A stretch of DNA of 64,000 nt from Paragorgia papillata (lineage: Eukaryota; Cnidaria; Anthozoa; Scleralcyonacea; Coralliidae), in contig JAWNZC010000028.1 of NCBI GenBank assembly GCA_035771165.1, positions 240,001 to 304,000 on the forward strand. The letters run 5' to 3'. Below, piece after piece: positions 34,333-42,470 of the stretch (position 1 is its first letter; every line of letters starts with the position of its first letter). Made by a program: the position numbers and the translations under genes. The notes below the pieces were generated by a model, which made no database searches, was not told the DNA's origin, and saw nothing but the letters and a program-made list of their open reading frames with translations.

Positions 34333-36216
34333 ATGGAAAAGCGTGAAAAAGAAAGATTAAGAAAAGCTAAACAAAGATTAGCTAAGAAAACCGTAAAACC
34401 AACTTTAACACAGGAGGAAAAGAAACTTAAAAAAGCTAAACAACGATTAGCTAAGAAACCTGTAAAGGTAACCTTAACACTAGAAGAAAAGCGGGAAAAA
34501 GAAAGATTAAGAAAAGAAAAAGAAAGATTAGTTGACAAAACATGTTATACACCCATCCAACGGGAAGAAAAGAGGAAAAAAGAAGCAACAAGAAAAGCTA
34601 AACAAAGATTAGCTAAGAAACCCGTAAAACCAACTTTAACACTAGAAGAAAAGAAACTTAAAAAAGCTAAGAAACCTGTAAAACCAACTTCAACACAGGA
34701 GGAAAAGAAAACCCTAATAATAGCAGAAGGAAAATCAGATGACAAAACATATAATGATGCATGTTATGTTCCTATCCAACGGGAAGAAAAGAAGAAAAGA
34801 GAACCAAAAACAATAAATAAAGTTAACCAAAGAACTAAAAAATACGGAAAACCTATGAAACCAATAAAAGAAAAAACCTTAACACCTGAACAAGAAGAAA
34901 GAAGAAAAGAATACCAATTCATGGCTAACAAAATACCATCTATAGAAGAAACACATTTACCAGGTATAAAAGTATCGCGGGCAAGAACCAAAATATTAGG
35001 AGGTAGACCCGGTTACTTCAAAGACACAAACACAATGATATTCACCCAAATGTTAGATTTAATCAAACAAAGCGAAGCTAAAAAACCAGAAACATTTCCA
35101 CCAAATTATGATTTTAAACGCCCTTCCTTTAGGATAACAAAAGAAATGGATATCGAAATAGTAATTCAAAACTATTGTTTGTACTCTTTTAAAGGTAAAT
35201 ACTGTGAGAAAAAATGTAAACAAAAATTTTGTGATAAACATGCACCTGAAAGGGAGGACGATAACTGCTTTCACTTTGACAAAGAGTCCACCGGAGCTGA
35301 AATCTTTTGCACAAACTGTGGATTATCTGAAGAAACCTGTAGTATAGCAACCCCGGTGAAACAAAAAAACGGCGGAAGAGAAGAGGGTAATCCAGATTTT
35401 TCATCAATTCAAATTAATCAACAATCATCTTTTACCAAAAACTATAACATTAATGACTGGATTAGATGTGGAGATATCCTAAGTAGAATGGCGGTTAACG
35501 TAAACAACAACATAAAAGAAAGGCTGTTTTACCTTTTGAAAAAGTTTACCCTTAAGATGTGTGGTGAGAACAACTATAACCATGATTGTGTTGAAAATTT
35601 ATGGATTGAAGGATGTACCCTTTCATTATCATTGCCAGAATACACATTTGGTAAAAAACAATGGATGGATGATGGTGAACTTTTATGTAGGTTATCAGAT
35701 GGTTGCACATCAGTTTACAACCTTTGGGTAGATTTTAACAGAAATTCCGCTAACTTTTCATTACGGTTTTCCAATGAGGTGTGGGAAAACTATTCTGAAC
35801 CTAAATGGAACATAAAGAGAAACATATATTTAAGATATTTCCGTGAAGAAGAAATAGCCTACCACTTTTTTACTGATGGATTCACCCTTGCTGTTAAAGA
35901 CAACTACAATTTTAACGGGTATGCAAGAGAGTACAGAAAAGGAAATACCGAAAATTTCATTATAAAACATAAGAAGTTAATAGAACCTTTAGAAGAAAAA
36001 ACAGACAATAAATTTAAAAATGAAAAAGAAGAAGAACTTAACAACAAGATTATCCAAATCAACAAAACCCGTTATGACAACAAAATAAAACTATTTAACA
36101 CTAACATTGCTTTAATAGATGAAAGACGTAAAAGAGAGTTCGTAGAAGATTGTGAAAAGTCATACATAAGTAGTCAAAAAGAAAAAATAAGAAAAACTAA
36201 ACCTAGAAAAAAATAG
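34333..36216 (+). CDS. Lys-rich protein with Cys cluster and two PriCT-2-like modules, 627 aa
   Basis: I start it at the ATG after GTAATAAAGGAAGA. A GTG six codons earlier lies inside the regulatory hairpin. Residues about 5-135 are degenerate basic repeats (AKQRLAKKPVKPTLTLEEK). About 280-345 holds a Cys/His cluster ending FCTNCGLSEETC, which looks like a zinc ribbon. The C-terminal third has two segments resembling the primase-C-terminal-2 domain: W-x-x-C-G-x-I-L...N-Y-x-x-x-C-x-x-x-W, then QWMDDGELLCRLSDG...LW. Related modules occur in the next two plus-strand genes. No primase or helicase catalytic motifs are visible. A DNA-binding replication accessory role is plausible. The tail is Lys/Glu coiled coil. 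Confidence 0.6.
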   Translation: MEKREKERLRKAKQRLAKKTVKPTLTQEEKKLKKAKQRLAKKPVKVTLTLEEKREKERLRKEKERLVDKTCYTPIQREEKRKKEATRKAKQRLAKKPVKPTLTLEEKKLKKAKKPVKPTSTQEEKKTLIIAEGKSDDKTYNDACYVPIQREEKKKREPKTINKVNQRTKKYGKPMKPIKEKTLTPEQEERRKEYQFMANKIPSIEETHLPGIKVSRARTKILGGRPGYFKDTNTMIFTQMLDLIKQSEAKKPETFPPNYDFKRPSFRITKEMDIEIVIQNYCLYSFKGKYCEKKCKQKFCDKHAPEREDDNCFHFDKESTGAEIFCTNCGLSEETCSIATPVKQKNGGREEGNPDFSSIQINQQSSFTKNYNINDWIRCGDILSRMAVNVNNNIKERLFYLLKKFTLKMCGENNYNHDCVENLWIEGCTLSLSLPEYTFGKKQWMDDGELLCRLSDGCTSVYNLWVDFNRNSANFSLRFSNEVWENYSEPKWNIKRNIYLRYFREEEIAYHFFTDGFTLAVKDNYNFNGYAREYRKGNTENFIIKHKKLIEPLEEKTDNKFKNEKEEELNNKIIQINKTRYDNKIKLFNTNIALIDERRKREFVEDCEKSYISSQKEKIRKTKPRKK

Positions 36217-36227
36217 TAATCTCTTAT

Positions 36228-36254
36228 AATTCCTATTTTTAAAAAATAGGAATT
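36228..36254. terminator. Gene-end hairpin between convergent genes
   Basis: AATTCCTATTTTT, one base, then its exact inverse (13-bp stem). It sits between the stop codons of two convergent genes (36,216 and 36,261). Same form, different sequence, as six other junctions in the element. Confidence 0.7.
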
Positions 36255-36260
36255 TTTTAC

Positions 36261-36788
36261 CTATAATTCAGTTAAATCATATGAAATTAAACCATATTTA
36301 AATTCCCTTTGCTGATCCGACTCATCATCTGACTCATAGTTTTCTATTTCGTATGAGTTAAAAGAATCCAACCCATATAGTTCGGGAAAGTGTTTTCTTT
36401 TTTGTGTGCCAGAAGGATTATATGGAATAAAATAGGATTTGTAATTTGTTTGTATAATTTTTTTTCTATTAAATTTTTTAAAAATATCTTTGTATAATAT
36501 ATAATAATTTTTTTTATTTTTATTGTTGAAAACCTTAACGTGATTATAACCAATTATATGATTAATAAGCATTTTAAACACATTTTTTAATGCATGTGAA
36601 AGGTGGTTTCGGTTTTCTTTTTTCTGTATTGTTTCGATAAAAGCGTAGATTTTTTCAAGTTGGTTAACCGGAAATATTATGAAATTAGTATTAATTTCAT
36701 TTTCAAATACCTTTAATGATGGCATTTCTTTTTGAATAATTAAATTTTGAAACTTTGATATTAATTTTTCTTTTTTAAAGTAATTCAT
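36261..36788 (-). CDS. Unrecognised 175-aa protein
   Basis: No family recognised. The N-terminal half is helical and Lys/Asn-rich (HALKNVFKMLINHIIGYNH). The tail is acidic (YESDDESDQQREF). No membrane segment, zinc site or catalytic motif is visible. It is the only early-type gene on the minus strand: the start follows TATAATAAAGGGAGAGAAT. It is oriented tail-to-tail with the 627-aa gene and head-to-head with the 270-aa gene, so it lies within the putative early block. Confidence 0.6.
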   Translation of the reverse strand: MNYFKKEKLISKFQNLIIQKEMPSLKVFENEINTNFIIFPVNQLEKIYAFIETIQKKENRNHLSHALKNVFKMLINHIIGYNHVKVFNNKNKKNYYILYKDIFKKFNRKKIIQTNYKSYFIPYNPSGTQKRKHFPELYGLDSFNSYEIENYESDDESDQQREFKYGLISYDLTEL

Positions 36789-36798
36789 ATTCTCTCCC

Positions 36799-36807
36799 TT
36801 TATTATA
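36799..36807 (-). promoter_or_regulatory. Early-type TATAATAAA box of the 175-aa gene
   Basis: TATAATAAA on the minus strand, followed by purine-rich GGGAGAGAAT and the ATG at 36,788. Confidence 0.55.
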
Positions 36808-36821
36808 GTATTTTAAGTGGG

Positions 36822-36851
36822 ACACTTTTTTAAAAAAGTGTGTAATAAAGA
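36822..36851 (+). promoter_or_regulatory. Partial cassette: hairpin plus GTAATAAAG
   Basis: The inverted repeat ACACTTTTTTAAAAAAGTGT is followed by GTAATAAAGA, as in the cassettes at 34,257 and 48,630. It stands directly before the ATG at 36,856. Confidence 0.65.
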
Positions 36852-36855
36852 AAGA

Positions 36856-37668
36856 ATGAACACTTTAAACTTTTACTTAACTCAACTTTCAGCAAGCCGT
36901 GCTGAACCCCGTTCAGAGTCCTGGTATACAACTGGGAGTGTTATTTGCAACTGTTCTAATGGTTCCGATGAAGGTCTAAAAATTTGGCATCAGTTTTCCC
37001 AACGTCATGAAAAATATAACAAAGAACTTTGTGATAAGAAATGGGTTTACCTTAAAAAACAAGTTAAACTATATGCAATAAGACTATTAGTTCCAATGAT
37101 TTACAAAGACGGTGGAACAACCTACAATCCGAAGAAATCTCAAATAGTTACAGATCCAGAAGTAAGAAACTTCGTTAATAACATCATTGTTCCTAAGTTA
37201 TCAATCCGAAGAATGCGAGACAACAAAGCACTTAACAACCTTTGTTCGGCTATTTACACCATGTCAGAAGGAAAAGATGAACATGTTTTAACAGAAATTT
37301 GCAAAAGAATTAAAGATAGAGGACTAAGAAACATTTTTACCTCAACATGGAAACACAAACATTTTAGGTTTAACTGTGATATTAACAGTATTATTAGTTG
37401 GCACAACAGTGATGAAAAAGAAAAACCAAACCCAAGAGCAACCAATATCAAACCTTATGTTAACAACGACCCGCTTTGGTTAGAAAGAACAACTAATTAC
37501 TTAAAATCTTTTGACAACGCTGGTTGTACACCAAGGTATTTTAAGGTAAGCAAAGAAGAACGGAAAAAACTTAAACCAAAAGTAGAAAAAAGAAAACTTT
37601 TTAACGAATTGTGTAACACGGGTTGTTTTGATATAGTTGATTCTCTTATTGAAAAAGGAAAACTATAA
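36856..37668 (+). CDS. PriCT-2-like domain protein, 270 aa
   Basis: The start is the ATG after GTAATAAAGAAAGA. The in-frame GTG upstream lies within the hairpin and is rejected. Residues 20-68 match the pattern of the primase-C-terminal-2 domain of D5-type helicase-primases: W23, G27, SDEG (37-40), W44, S48, C59 and W63. The remaining about 200 residues are helical and basic, without Walker motifs, so no helicase is attached. A stop-start overlap places the next gene's TATAAATAAAG box over this gene's stop. It probably works with the polymerase in replication (inference). It is a standalone domain in an element without a D5 ATPase. Confidence 0.6.
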   Translation: MNTLNFYLTQLSASRAEPRSESWYTTGSVICNCSNGSDEGLKIWHQFSQRHEKYNKELCDKKWVYLKKQVKLYAIRLLVPMIYKDGGTTYNPKKSQIVTDPEVRNFVNNIIVPKLSIRRMRDNKALNNLCSAIYTMSEGKDEHVLTEICKRIKDRGLRNIFTSTWKHKHFRFNCDINSIISWHNSDEKEKPNPRATNIKPYVNNDPLWLERTTNYLKSFDNAGCTPRYFKVSKEERKKLKPKVEKRKLFNELCNTGCFDIVDSLIEKGKL

Positions 37669-37674
37669 ATAAAG
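37664..37674 (+). promoter_or_regulatory. Early-type TATAAATAAAG box overlapping a stop codon
   Basis: TATAAATAAAG includes the TAA stop of the 270-aa gene and precedes AAAG-ATG of the 67-aa gene by five bases. Confidence 0.55.
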
Positions 37675-37678
37675 AAAG

Positions 37679-37882
37679 ATGTTAGTTAAAGACAACACCA
37701 ACGTTGCGAAGTGTGAATTTAGATCTAAAACCTGGTTTGACATTGGCAAACTTATATTCAAACTTACAGACGGTAGCGACGAAGGTTACCGCCTTTGGGT
37801 AATGTATAGTAAATACGACCGAGAAAATTTTAATGAATTTTATTGTATTGAGTACTGGGTTTACCTAATGAATAACGCTTAA
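37679..37882 (+). CDS. Minimal PriCT-2-like module, 67 aa
   Basis: Nearly the whole protein is one PriCT-2-like unit. W19, G23, DGSDEG (31-36), LW40, S44, C56 and W60 line up with the same residues in the 270-aa neighbour and, more loosely, with two segments of the 627-aa protein. It probably arose by tandem duplication within the element. With no catalytic part it could be a protein- or DNA-binding adaptor. The short length is supported by the in-register TATAAATAAAG box and by family resemblance rather than by size. Confidence 0.65.
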   Translation: MLVKDNTNVAKCEFRSKTWFDIGKLIFKLTDGSDEGYRLWVMYSKYDRENFNEFYCIEYWVYLMNNA

Positions 37883-37938
37883 CTTAGAAATTCCTATAAT
37901 AAAAATTGGTTTATAACTTTTTTTATGCAGATTTTTAC

Positions 37939-37948
37939 TATAATAAAA
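37939..37948 (+). promoter_or_regulatory. Early-type TATAATAAAA box
   Basis: TATAATAAAA followed by GAGAG and the ATG at 37,954. It fixes the start of the acidic 144-aa protein. Confidence 0.55.
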
Positions 37949-37953
37949 GAGAG

Positions 37954-38388
37954 ATGAACAATTACGAATTTGACAACGGTTATGAAGCTGACTTTGACGA
38001 AGACTTTGAAGATTATTTAGATGGAACAGAAGAATTTGAAGCTCAAATGAATGATCACGAATTAGATTTTTTTGACGAAAGCTGGGATGAAGTTTGTGAT
38101 GAAGAACTACGGTATAGAAGTGGGAATGGATACACGGTTTTTAACTTTGTTGAAGAATCCACACTCCACTTTAGTTCAATAGGTGAAGTTTTTGAAAGAT
38201 TTGGTGACCGTGCGTTATGGGACGATGAAAACGGTGCATACGTAATTTTGGATGAAAGCGAAGCGGAAGAAGAACTAGATAGTGATTTAGAAGCTTGGTT
38301 GAATGTTCCTTTCCATCCTTTAATCCCAAACCCCGAATCCGAGGAACTAGGAACACTTCCCGAAAACGGTACACTTCCCGAACTATAA
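37954..38388 (+). CDS. Highly acidic 144-aa protein
   Basis: No family recognised. Asp/Glu dominate (YEADFDEDFEDYLDG near the N-terminus, ESEAEEELDSDLEAW later). The C-terminus is Pro-rich with a repeated GTLPE. I start it at the ATG after an early-type box; an upstream in-frame TTG is ignored. Very acidic small proteins in viruses can be DNA mimics, transactivators or histone-binding proteins, but nothing here decides between these. Last gene of the plus-strand early block. Confidence 0.6.
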   Translation: MNNYEFDNGYEADFDEDFEDYLDGTEEFEAQMNDHELDFFDESWDEVCDEELRYRSGNGYTVFNFVEESTLHFSSIGEVFERFGDRALWDDENGAYVILDESEAEEELDSDLEAWLNVPFHPLIPNPESEELGTLPENGTLPEL

Positions 38389-38398
38389 CTCACATAAT

Positions 38399-38421
38399 TT
38401 CCTATTCTTTTTGAATAGGAA
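38399..38421. terminator. Gene-end hairpin between convergent genes
   Basis: TTCCTATTC, five T, GAATAGGAA: a perfect 9-bp stem between the stop codons of the acidic protein (38,388) and the 131-aa membrane protein (38,430). It divides the early block from the virion block. Confidence 0.7.
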
Positions 38422-38429
38422 TTTAAAAT

Positions 38430-38825
38430 TTAAACCAAATACAACAACACCCCACCAGCAGCACCAGCTAAACCCATTGCGATAACTTGGTATTTTTTCA
38501 TCTCTTCGGATGGCTGGTAAAAGTCTTCGAATTGCGGTGGTAAAGTACTTCGTTCATCCCGGATTTTCTTTAGTTCTACAAGTGCTTTGTTTGTTGCTTT
38601 CATATTACCTTTTGCATTGTAAATTTCTTCTTGTAGTTCTTTTTCTTTGTTTTTTCTTTTTACTTCTTGTTCATAAAATTCTTGTTTTGCTAATTGGAAT
38701 TTTTCATTAGCCCGGTTATGCCGTTTCATCTCTTCAGATCCATGTTTGTTAAATGTTGAGAACAAGTAACCAGCACCTGCAAAAGCAACTGCATTAAATA
38801 ATCCGCCTGCTACCATTGATACCAT
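38430..38825 (-). CDS. Two-helix membrane protein with central coiled coil, 131 aa
   Basis: A hydrophobic Gly/Ala-rich segment lies at about residues 5-24 (AVAFAGAGYLFSTF) and another at 113-131 (AMGLAGAAGGVLLYLV). They flank a charged coiled coil (about 28-90). The hairpin-like layout suits a virion membrane or membrane-active capsid protein; no homologue is named. The ATG directly follows the TAA stop of the upstream gene, giving AAATAAATG, so its late-type start lies inside the neighbour's last codons. Confidence 0.6.
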   Translation of the reverse strand: MVSMVAGGLFNAVAFAGAGYLFSTFNKHGSEEMKRHNRANEKFQLAKQEFYEQEVKRKNKEKELQEEIYNAKGNMKATNKALVELKKIRDERSTLPPQFEDFYQPSEEMKKYQVIAMGLAGAAGGVLLYLV

Positions 38826-39053
38826 TTATTTATATGGTTTAAGTGGAATATATCCAGCGGACTGTCCCTTCTTTACCAAAAAGCTACCAACAGCAACGGC
38901 AACAGCTAACTTTGCTGATTCTTTTAAACTACTTGGTGCAGCCAAAGGTTGGCCAGCAACTTTCTTAGAAACCATACTTACTGCTACGGCTCCTGCGGTA
39001 ACTAACGCGGCATCGTAAACATCTTGAATTAATTCGGTTTTAGTTTCGATCAT
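38826..39053 (-). CDS. Small hydrophobic protein, 75 aa
   Basis: Two Ala/Val-rich hydrophobic stretches (about 15-32 and 48-62, AVAVAVGSFLVKKG) are separated by a Pro/Ser turn. No family recognised. It starts at ACTATAATAAATG and ends flush against the next start. A position among capsid genes suggests a minor virion component. Confidence 0.55.
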   Translation of the reverse strand: MIETKTELIQDVYDAALVTAGAVAVSMVSKKVAGQPLAAPSSLKESAKLAVAVAVGSFLVKKGQSAGYIPLKPYK

Positions 39054-39068
39054 TTATTATAGTGTTTT

Positions 39069-39554
39069 TTACAAAGTTATGTAGAGTTCTAATTCGGATG
39101 AATCTTTGGATAACAACCCAGTTTTTTGAATTACAAATACTGAGAACATAGTAAAGTTTGAGAAGTCAGTAATTTTAAGGATTTTAGAAAAACTGTAACT
39201 TTTGTTTAGTGAAAATATATTATATTTTCTTCCAGGGTTTGGTACCCTTATTTGAGTAATGTTTAGTTCCTCAATGTTGTAATATGAAAATTCTCCTCTT
39301 TTGCTTAGAAATTCAAATGAGTATTGCATTTTTCCTCCAGGCATGTTCAACCCTGTTGAAGTAGAAAAGGAGTGGGTTGAAAGGGTAATTGTTGATTCTG
39401 AGTTTAAACCATGTGCTGATATGTACTTGTATCCTAATGTTTCCCTTTCCGGATATGCTGCAAGGTTTAATGTTAGTGCTGGATATTTTAGTGTATATTG
39501 TAATGTTCTTTTTTCACTATTAAGTTTGTTGGAAAATCCATAATTTATTGCCAT
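39069..39554 (-). CDS. Beta-rich 161-aa protein, possible minor virion protein
   Basis: No motif recognised. The composition (Ser/Thr/Tyr-rich alternating hydrophobics, as in TLKYPALTLNLAAYP) suggests a beta-sandwich. There is one base between the stop of the 212-aa gene and this ATG. It is transcribed with the capsid genes, so a structural role such as spike or cement protein is plausible. Start class: AAAATAAAATG. Confidence 0.55.
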   Translation of the reverse strand: MAINYGFSNKLNSEKRTLQYTLKYPALTLNLAAYPERETLGYKYISAHGLNSESTITLSTHSFSTSTGLNMPGGKMQYSFEFLSKRGEFSYYNIEELNITQIRVPNPGRKYNIFSLNKSYSFSKILKITDFSNFTMFSVFVIQKTGLLSKDSSELELYITL

Positions 39555-39555
39555 T

Positions 39556-40194
39556 TTATTTTATGTTTATTTCTAGTAATATTTTCCCAACTTTTTTGTC
39601 TGTTGTAAACTTTATTTCGTTGTAAATTCCGTTACCTAACTCAGTTTCGCTATTAATGTTGTTATAATGTGTGACACTACCTTTTAGCGTTTGTGTGGTT
39701 GTAATGGGTAAAGCTACCACCGTTTTATCACGTTGTCCGGAAAGTGAGGTTTTTGAACTGTTAACAATATTACACCCCACAGTAATGTACTCCATTCCAA
39801 GGTTAACGTTAACAGGACCATTAGAAATTACACTTGTTCCTTTTGATAACCGTTGTTGGTCTTTAGAAAACCCAAGCAGTGGTGCTAAATTAAGCAGCGC
39901 AAGATTTTCTGGTGGTGTAATTTGAATTTTACGGGAGTAATGGAGCAAACTAGCTTCAATGTTGTTTTCCTTTAGTTTTTCAATAATCATGTCTGCCGTC
40001 CAGTATCCATTATTAAATTTTATTTTTTTACTACCGTGGGTGATATGGGTAGGTGATGTTATGTTATTAAAATCCCAAAACACACTTGCACACTTTACAA
40101 CCATTGTGTTGTTTGTAATGACTAGCGGTTCGTCAAATTTAACAATAGTTTCGAAGTTATCATCATTTGTGATAAAAAATCTTATTATTCTCAT
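39556..40194 (-). CDS. Probable minor capsid (penton) protein, 212 aa
   Basis: The length, the gene order (capsid, ATPase, then this gene) and the pattern GYWTADMIIEKLKENNI...LLNLAPLLGFSKDQ...MEYITVGCNIVN fit the single-jelly-roll penton-type protein known from Polintons and adintoviruses. It would sit at the vertices beside the major capsid protein. It is beta-rich with no membrane segment. The start AAAATAAATG directly follows a hairpin at 40,205-40,233. Identification rests on pattern and context, not on a search. Confidence 0.65.
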   Translation of the reverse strand: MRIIRFFITNDDNFETIVKFDEPLVITNNTMVVKCASVFWDFNNITSPTHITHGSKKIKFNNGYWTADMIIEKLKENNIEASLLHYSRKIQITPPENLALLNLAPLLGFSKDQQRLSKGTSVISNGPVNVNLGMEYITVGCNIVNSSKTSLSGQRDKTVVALPITTTQTLKGSVTHYNNINSETELGNGIYNEIKFTTDKKVGKILLEINIK

Positions 40195-40204
40195 TTATTT
40201 TATA

Positions 40205-40233
40205 AAAATTATATGTTAAAAACATATAATTTT
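40205..40233. terminator. Gene-end hairpin after the ATPase gene
   Basis: AAAATTATATGTT, AAA, then the exact inverse (13-bp stem). It lies between the ATPase stop (40,246) and the next start (40,194), both minus strand. Confidence 0.7.
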
Positions 40234-40245
40234 ATACTTTTTTTC

Positions 40246-40848
40246 TTACAGTTCGGTTTTTGGTGATACTATTTTATGGTTAAAAGGATGTATTAAATTA
40301 ATCTCTAATCTACTATGTTCTTCTTCTTTTAATGTTTCTTTAATTTTTTTTTCTTCTTCCCTGCTAACGTCTAAATAGTCATCCAAAATAACTTGCATAT
40401 CTTTTCTGTTTGGATTGTAAAAAGACACTAGCTTGGAAATATTTTCTCGGAATGGTTTTGCTATACTTGTAAGTTGTTGTGTAATTACTATTGTACTAAT
40501 TTCCATATGTCTTGCTCCAAACCCAAGTTTTACCAACTCACTAGTCCGGTTTTTTACTGACTGACCAGCAGCACAATCATCAAGTATAATTAACGAAGGA
40601 CTTCCTTTACAATACTCCACAACAAATTTTAAAAGCTCATCTGTTTGGTCCTGATTACAAGGGATAACAAAGAAATTTGGATCATTTAGATGTTTCCAGT
40701 TTAGATAGGTTTTGTTCCACTCAAATGTTGGACAAATTAAGAATATGTTTTCAAACTGTTTATAACATCTTTCTTCTAACATTTCAAGAAGGTAATATGT
40801 TTTTCCACACCCAGTCATCCCAACTATTATCATGTTAAAGGATTTCAT
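40246..40848 (-). CDS. FtsK/HerA-type genome-packaging ATPase, 200 aa
   Basis: Walker A is GMTGCGKT (residues 10-17). Walker B is SLIILDD (to D90-D91). A sensor-like IVITQQ (120-125) follows an R/H-containing segment (GARHMEIST). The compact size is typical of the A32-like packaging ATPases of Polintons, virophages and giant viruses, which drive DNA into the capsid. The ATG comes four bases after the capsid gene stop (TACTAAATAAATG), so the two probably share a transcription unit. Confidence 0.9.
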   Translation of the reverse strand: MKSFNMIIVGMTGCGKTYYLLEMLEERCYKQFENIFLICPTFEWNKTYLNWKHLNDPNFFVIPCNQDQTDELLKFVVEYCKGSPSLIILDDCAAGQSVKNRTSELVKLGFGARHMEISTIVITQQLTSIAKPFRENISKLVSFYNPNRKDMQVILDDYLDVSREEEKKIKETLKEEEHSRLEINLIHPFNHKIVSPKTEL

Positions 40849-40852
40849 TTAT

Positions 40853-42061
40853 TTAGTAAGAAACTCCCCCAAATTCACCTGCTTGCACCTTTAGAACACC
40901 ATCTGAAAGGATGAAAATATAACAGTTAAGGTTTACGGTTGTTGCTTTCTTTGTAATTTCCAACATAATTCCAGATTGGGTTGACAAAAGTTTTGTACCA
41001 TGCCCGTATAATTCATTGTCGTCAATAGTTCTGAGATCCACCACCAAAGCAAACTTGTTACCTGTAAAGAAACTACTTGCTGTAACGACACTGGTATCTT
41101 GTTTAAAAAGTCTTTCCGCTTCTTCAAATAACCTTCTTTTGACTATCCCCTGTGAGTAAACACTATTGGGAATGCCTTCGATGGTTACCTTCACGTTTTC
41201 GATGTTCGGGAAAACAAACTCTTCGGACCCCAAACGGGTTTTCTTTGTAAAAAGCATAACAACTGCCTTCATACTCTTTCGTGGAAGATTAATGGTTTCG
41301 TTAACAAGAGTTGTTGTTTTGTTCCACTCCGTTTTCTTTAAAAGGGTAACGTGTTCGAAGCTGAGTGATCTTCCTGCGTTGTAACCACTTTCTACCTCAC
41401 GAACGAGGTCAAAATTGGTAATGGTTTCGAATTCCAGTTCCAAATTTTCTAAACTATAACCATCCACTACTTGGTTGTTTTGTGCTAGCATAATTTCACT
41501 AGCTTGTGGAAGGGTAATAATGTACTGCAAGTCATTTGACATGTTGTAAGGAGCGTACAAACCATGGTCTGAAAGAATTTTTCCTAGCTGGATTCTTTGC
41601 TTGGTTCCGTAAACAGATGCGTATGCATCAGCGTTTGCATCGTCAGACTTTGAGATGACTTTACGTTGGTTTTCGGTTGCAATACCATCTTCCAACATAT
41701 TAGCACGCTCATCACTATCTAGCCATAAATCTTCGTAAGTTCTAAGTAAACTTTCACCTGCATTATCGTAAATAATTTCTCCTGCAAACTTTACTTTTAG
41801 TTGCTTTTGGAGTTGTTTTGCAAGGTTATTGTTAAACCATGACTTAGTATTTGCATTTTTAAAGTCAAAAACAAGAAACATTTTGTCGGGGACAAGTGTT
41901 GTTCCTGGTTTAAGTTTTGGAATTTGGATGTAAATTTCTTCTCCTGGGTTGGCTTTGTTAGGATTAAATGTTGTTACATGTCTTGTTCGTTCACCGGTTA
42001 TTTCACTTTTTTGTAAACGTTTATAACCTGGTTTTAACTTAGATTGTCTTTCCTTATTCAT
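40853..42061 (-). CDS. Major capsid protein, double jelly roll, 402 aa
   Basis: I recognise the Polinton/adintovirus hexon family, whose cellular copies are, I believe, often annotated as F54H12.2-like. Landmarks are IYIQIPKLKPGTTLVPDKM early, NLAKQLQKQLKVKFAGE, YGTKQRIQLGKILSDHGLY, the mid-protein NETINLPRKSMKAVVM and the late VYSQGIVKRRLFEEA and SGIMLEITKKA. The length is slightly short of the larger giant-virus forms and normal for this group. It forms trimers that tile an icosahedral shell. The start is ACTATAATAAATG. The frame is intact, so the capsid could still assemble. Confidence 0.9.
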   Translation of the reverse strand: MNKERQSKLKPGYKRLQKSEITGERTRHVTTFNPNKANPGEEIYIQIPKLKPGTTLVPDKMFLVFDFKNANTKSWFNNNLAKQLQKQLKVKFAGEIIYDNAGESLLRTYEDLWLDSDERANMLEDGIATENQRKVISKSDDANADAYASVYGTKQRIQLGKILSDHGLYAPYNMSNDLQYIITLPQASEIMLAQNNQVVDGYSLENLELEFETITNFDLVREVESGYNAGRSLSFEHVTLLKKTEWNKTTTLVNETINLPRKSMKAVVMLFTKKTRLGSEEFVFPNIENVKVTIEGIPNSVYSQGIVKRRLFEEAERLFKQDTSVVTASSFFTGNKFALVVDLRTIDDNELYGHGTKLLSTQSGIMLEITKKATTVNLNCYIFILSDGVLKVQAGEFGGVSY

Positions 42062-42074
42062 TTATTATAGTGGA

Positions 42075-42106
42075 AATTTCATAACATTTTTTTATGTTAT
42101 GAAATT
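42075..42106. terminator. Gene-end hairpin after the 116-aa gene
   Basis: AATTTCATAACAT, six T, then the exact inverse (13-bp stem), between 42,114 (stop) and 42,061 (next start). Confidence 0.7.
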
Positions 42107-42113
42107 AGAAAAG

Positions 42114-42464
42114 TTAAATATCATCGTTATCAAGGTTGTTAAACACAACTTTTGGTTTTTCTTTTGGTGAAACAGTTTCAGTTTTCGCTACTTTTTCTTC
42201 AGGTTTTGTTTGTTTGTATTGTTGCCATGCTATGTAAGTTCCTATTACACCTGTTACTACACCAACTATGGTTAAAGAAGTTGATAAACTAGGTGATTGT
42301 ACTAAACTTTTTTCCGCTTCGCTTTTTTGTTGTTGTTCTTCTTTTTTTCTTGCTTTTGCATTTCTACTTAGTTCAGCTAACCTATAGCCTTGTGCAACTC
42401 TTTTTGGGTTTTTTACCCTTTCCTTTGGTTCAGGTTTTGTGATAGTTTGTTGTTCTTCACTCAT
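42114..42464 (-). CDS. Single-span membrane protein with basic N-terminus, 116 aa
   Basis: Residues 1-50 are Lys/Arg/Glu/Gln-rich (KERVKNPKRVAQGYRLAEL). A single membrane helix lies at about 61-78 (LTIVGVVTGVIGTYIAW), followed by a charged C-terminal tail. No family recognised. It is divergent from the PPxY protein across a 166-bp region of 67-bp repeats, so the two may be co-regulated. Start class TTATAATAAATG. Confidence 0.55.
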   Translation of the reverse strand: MSEEQQTITKPEPKERVKNPKRVAQGYRLAELSRNAKARKKEEQQQKSEAEKSLVQSPSLSTSLTIVGVVTGVIGTYIAWQQYKQTKPEEKVAKTETVSPKEKPKVVFNNLDNDDI

Positions 42465-42470
42465 TTATTA

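Noticed and set aside
36261..36788. Candidate for the missing adenain-like protease (175-aa protein)
   Set aside because: The size is similar, but no His-Asp/Glu-Gln-Cys pattern is visible and the protein is Lys/Asn-rich with an acidic tail.
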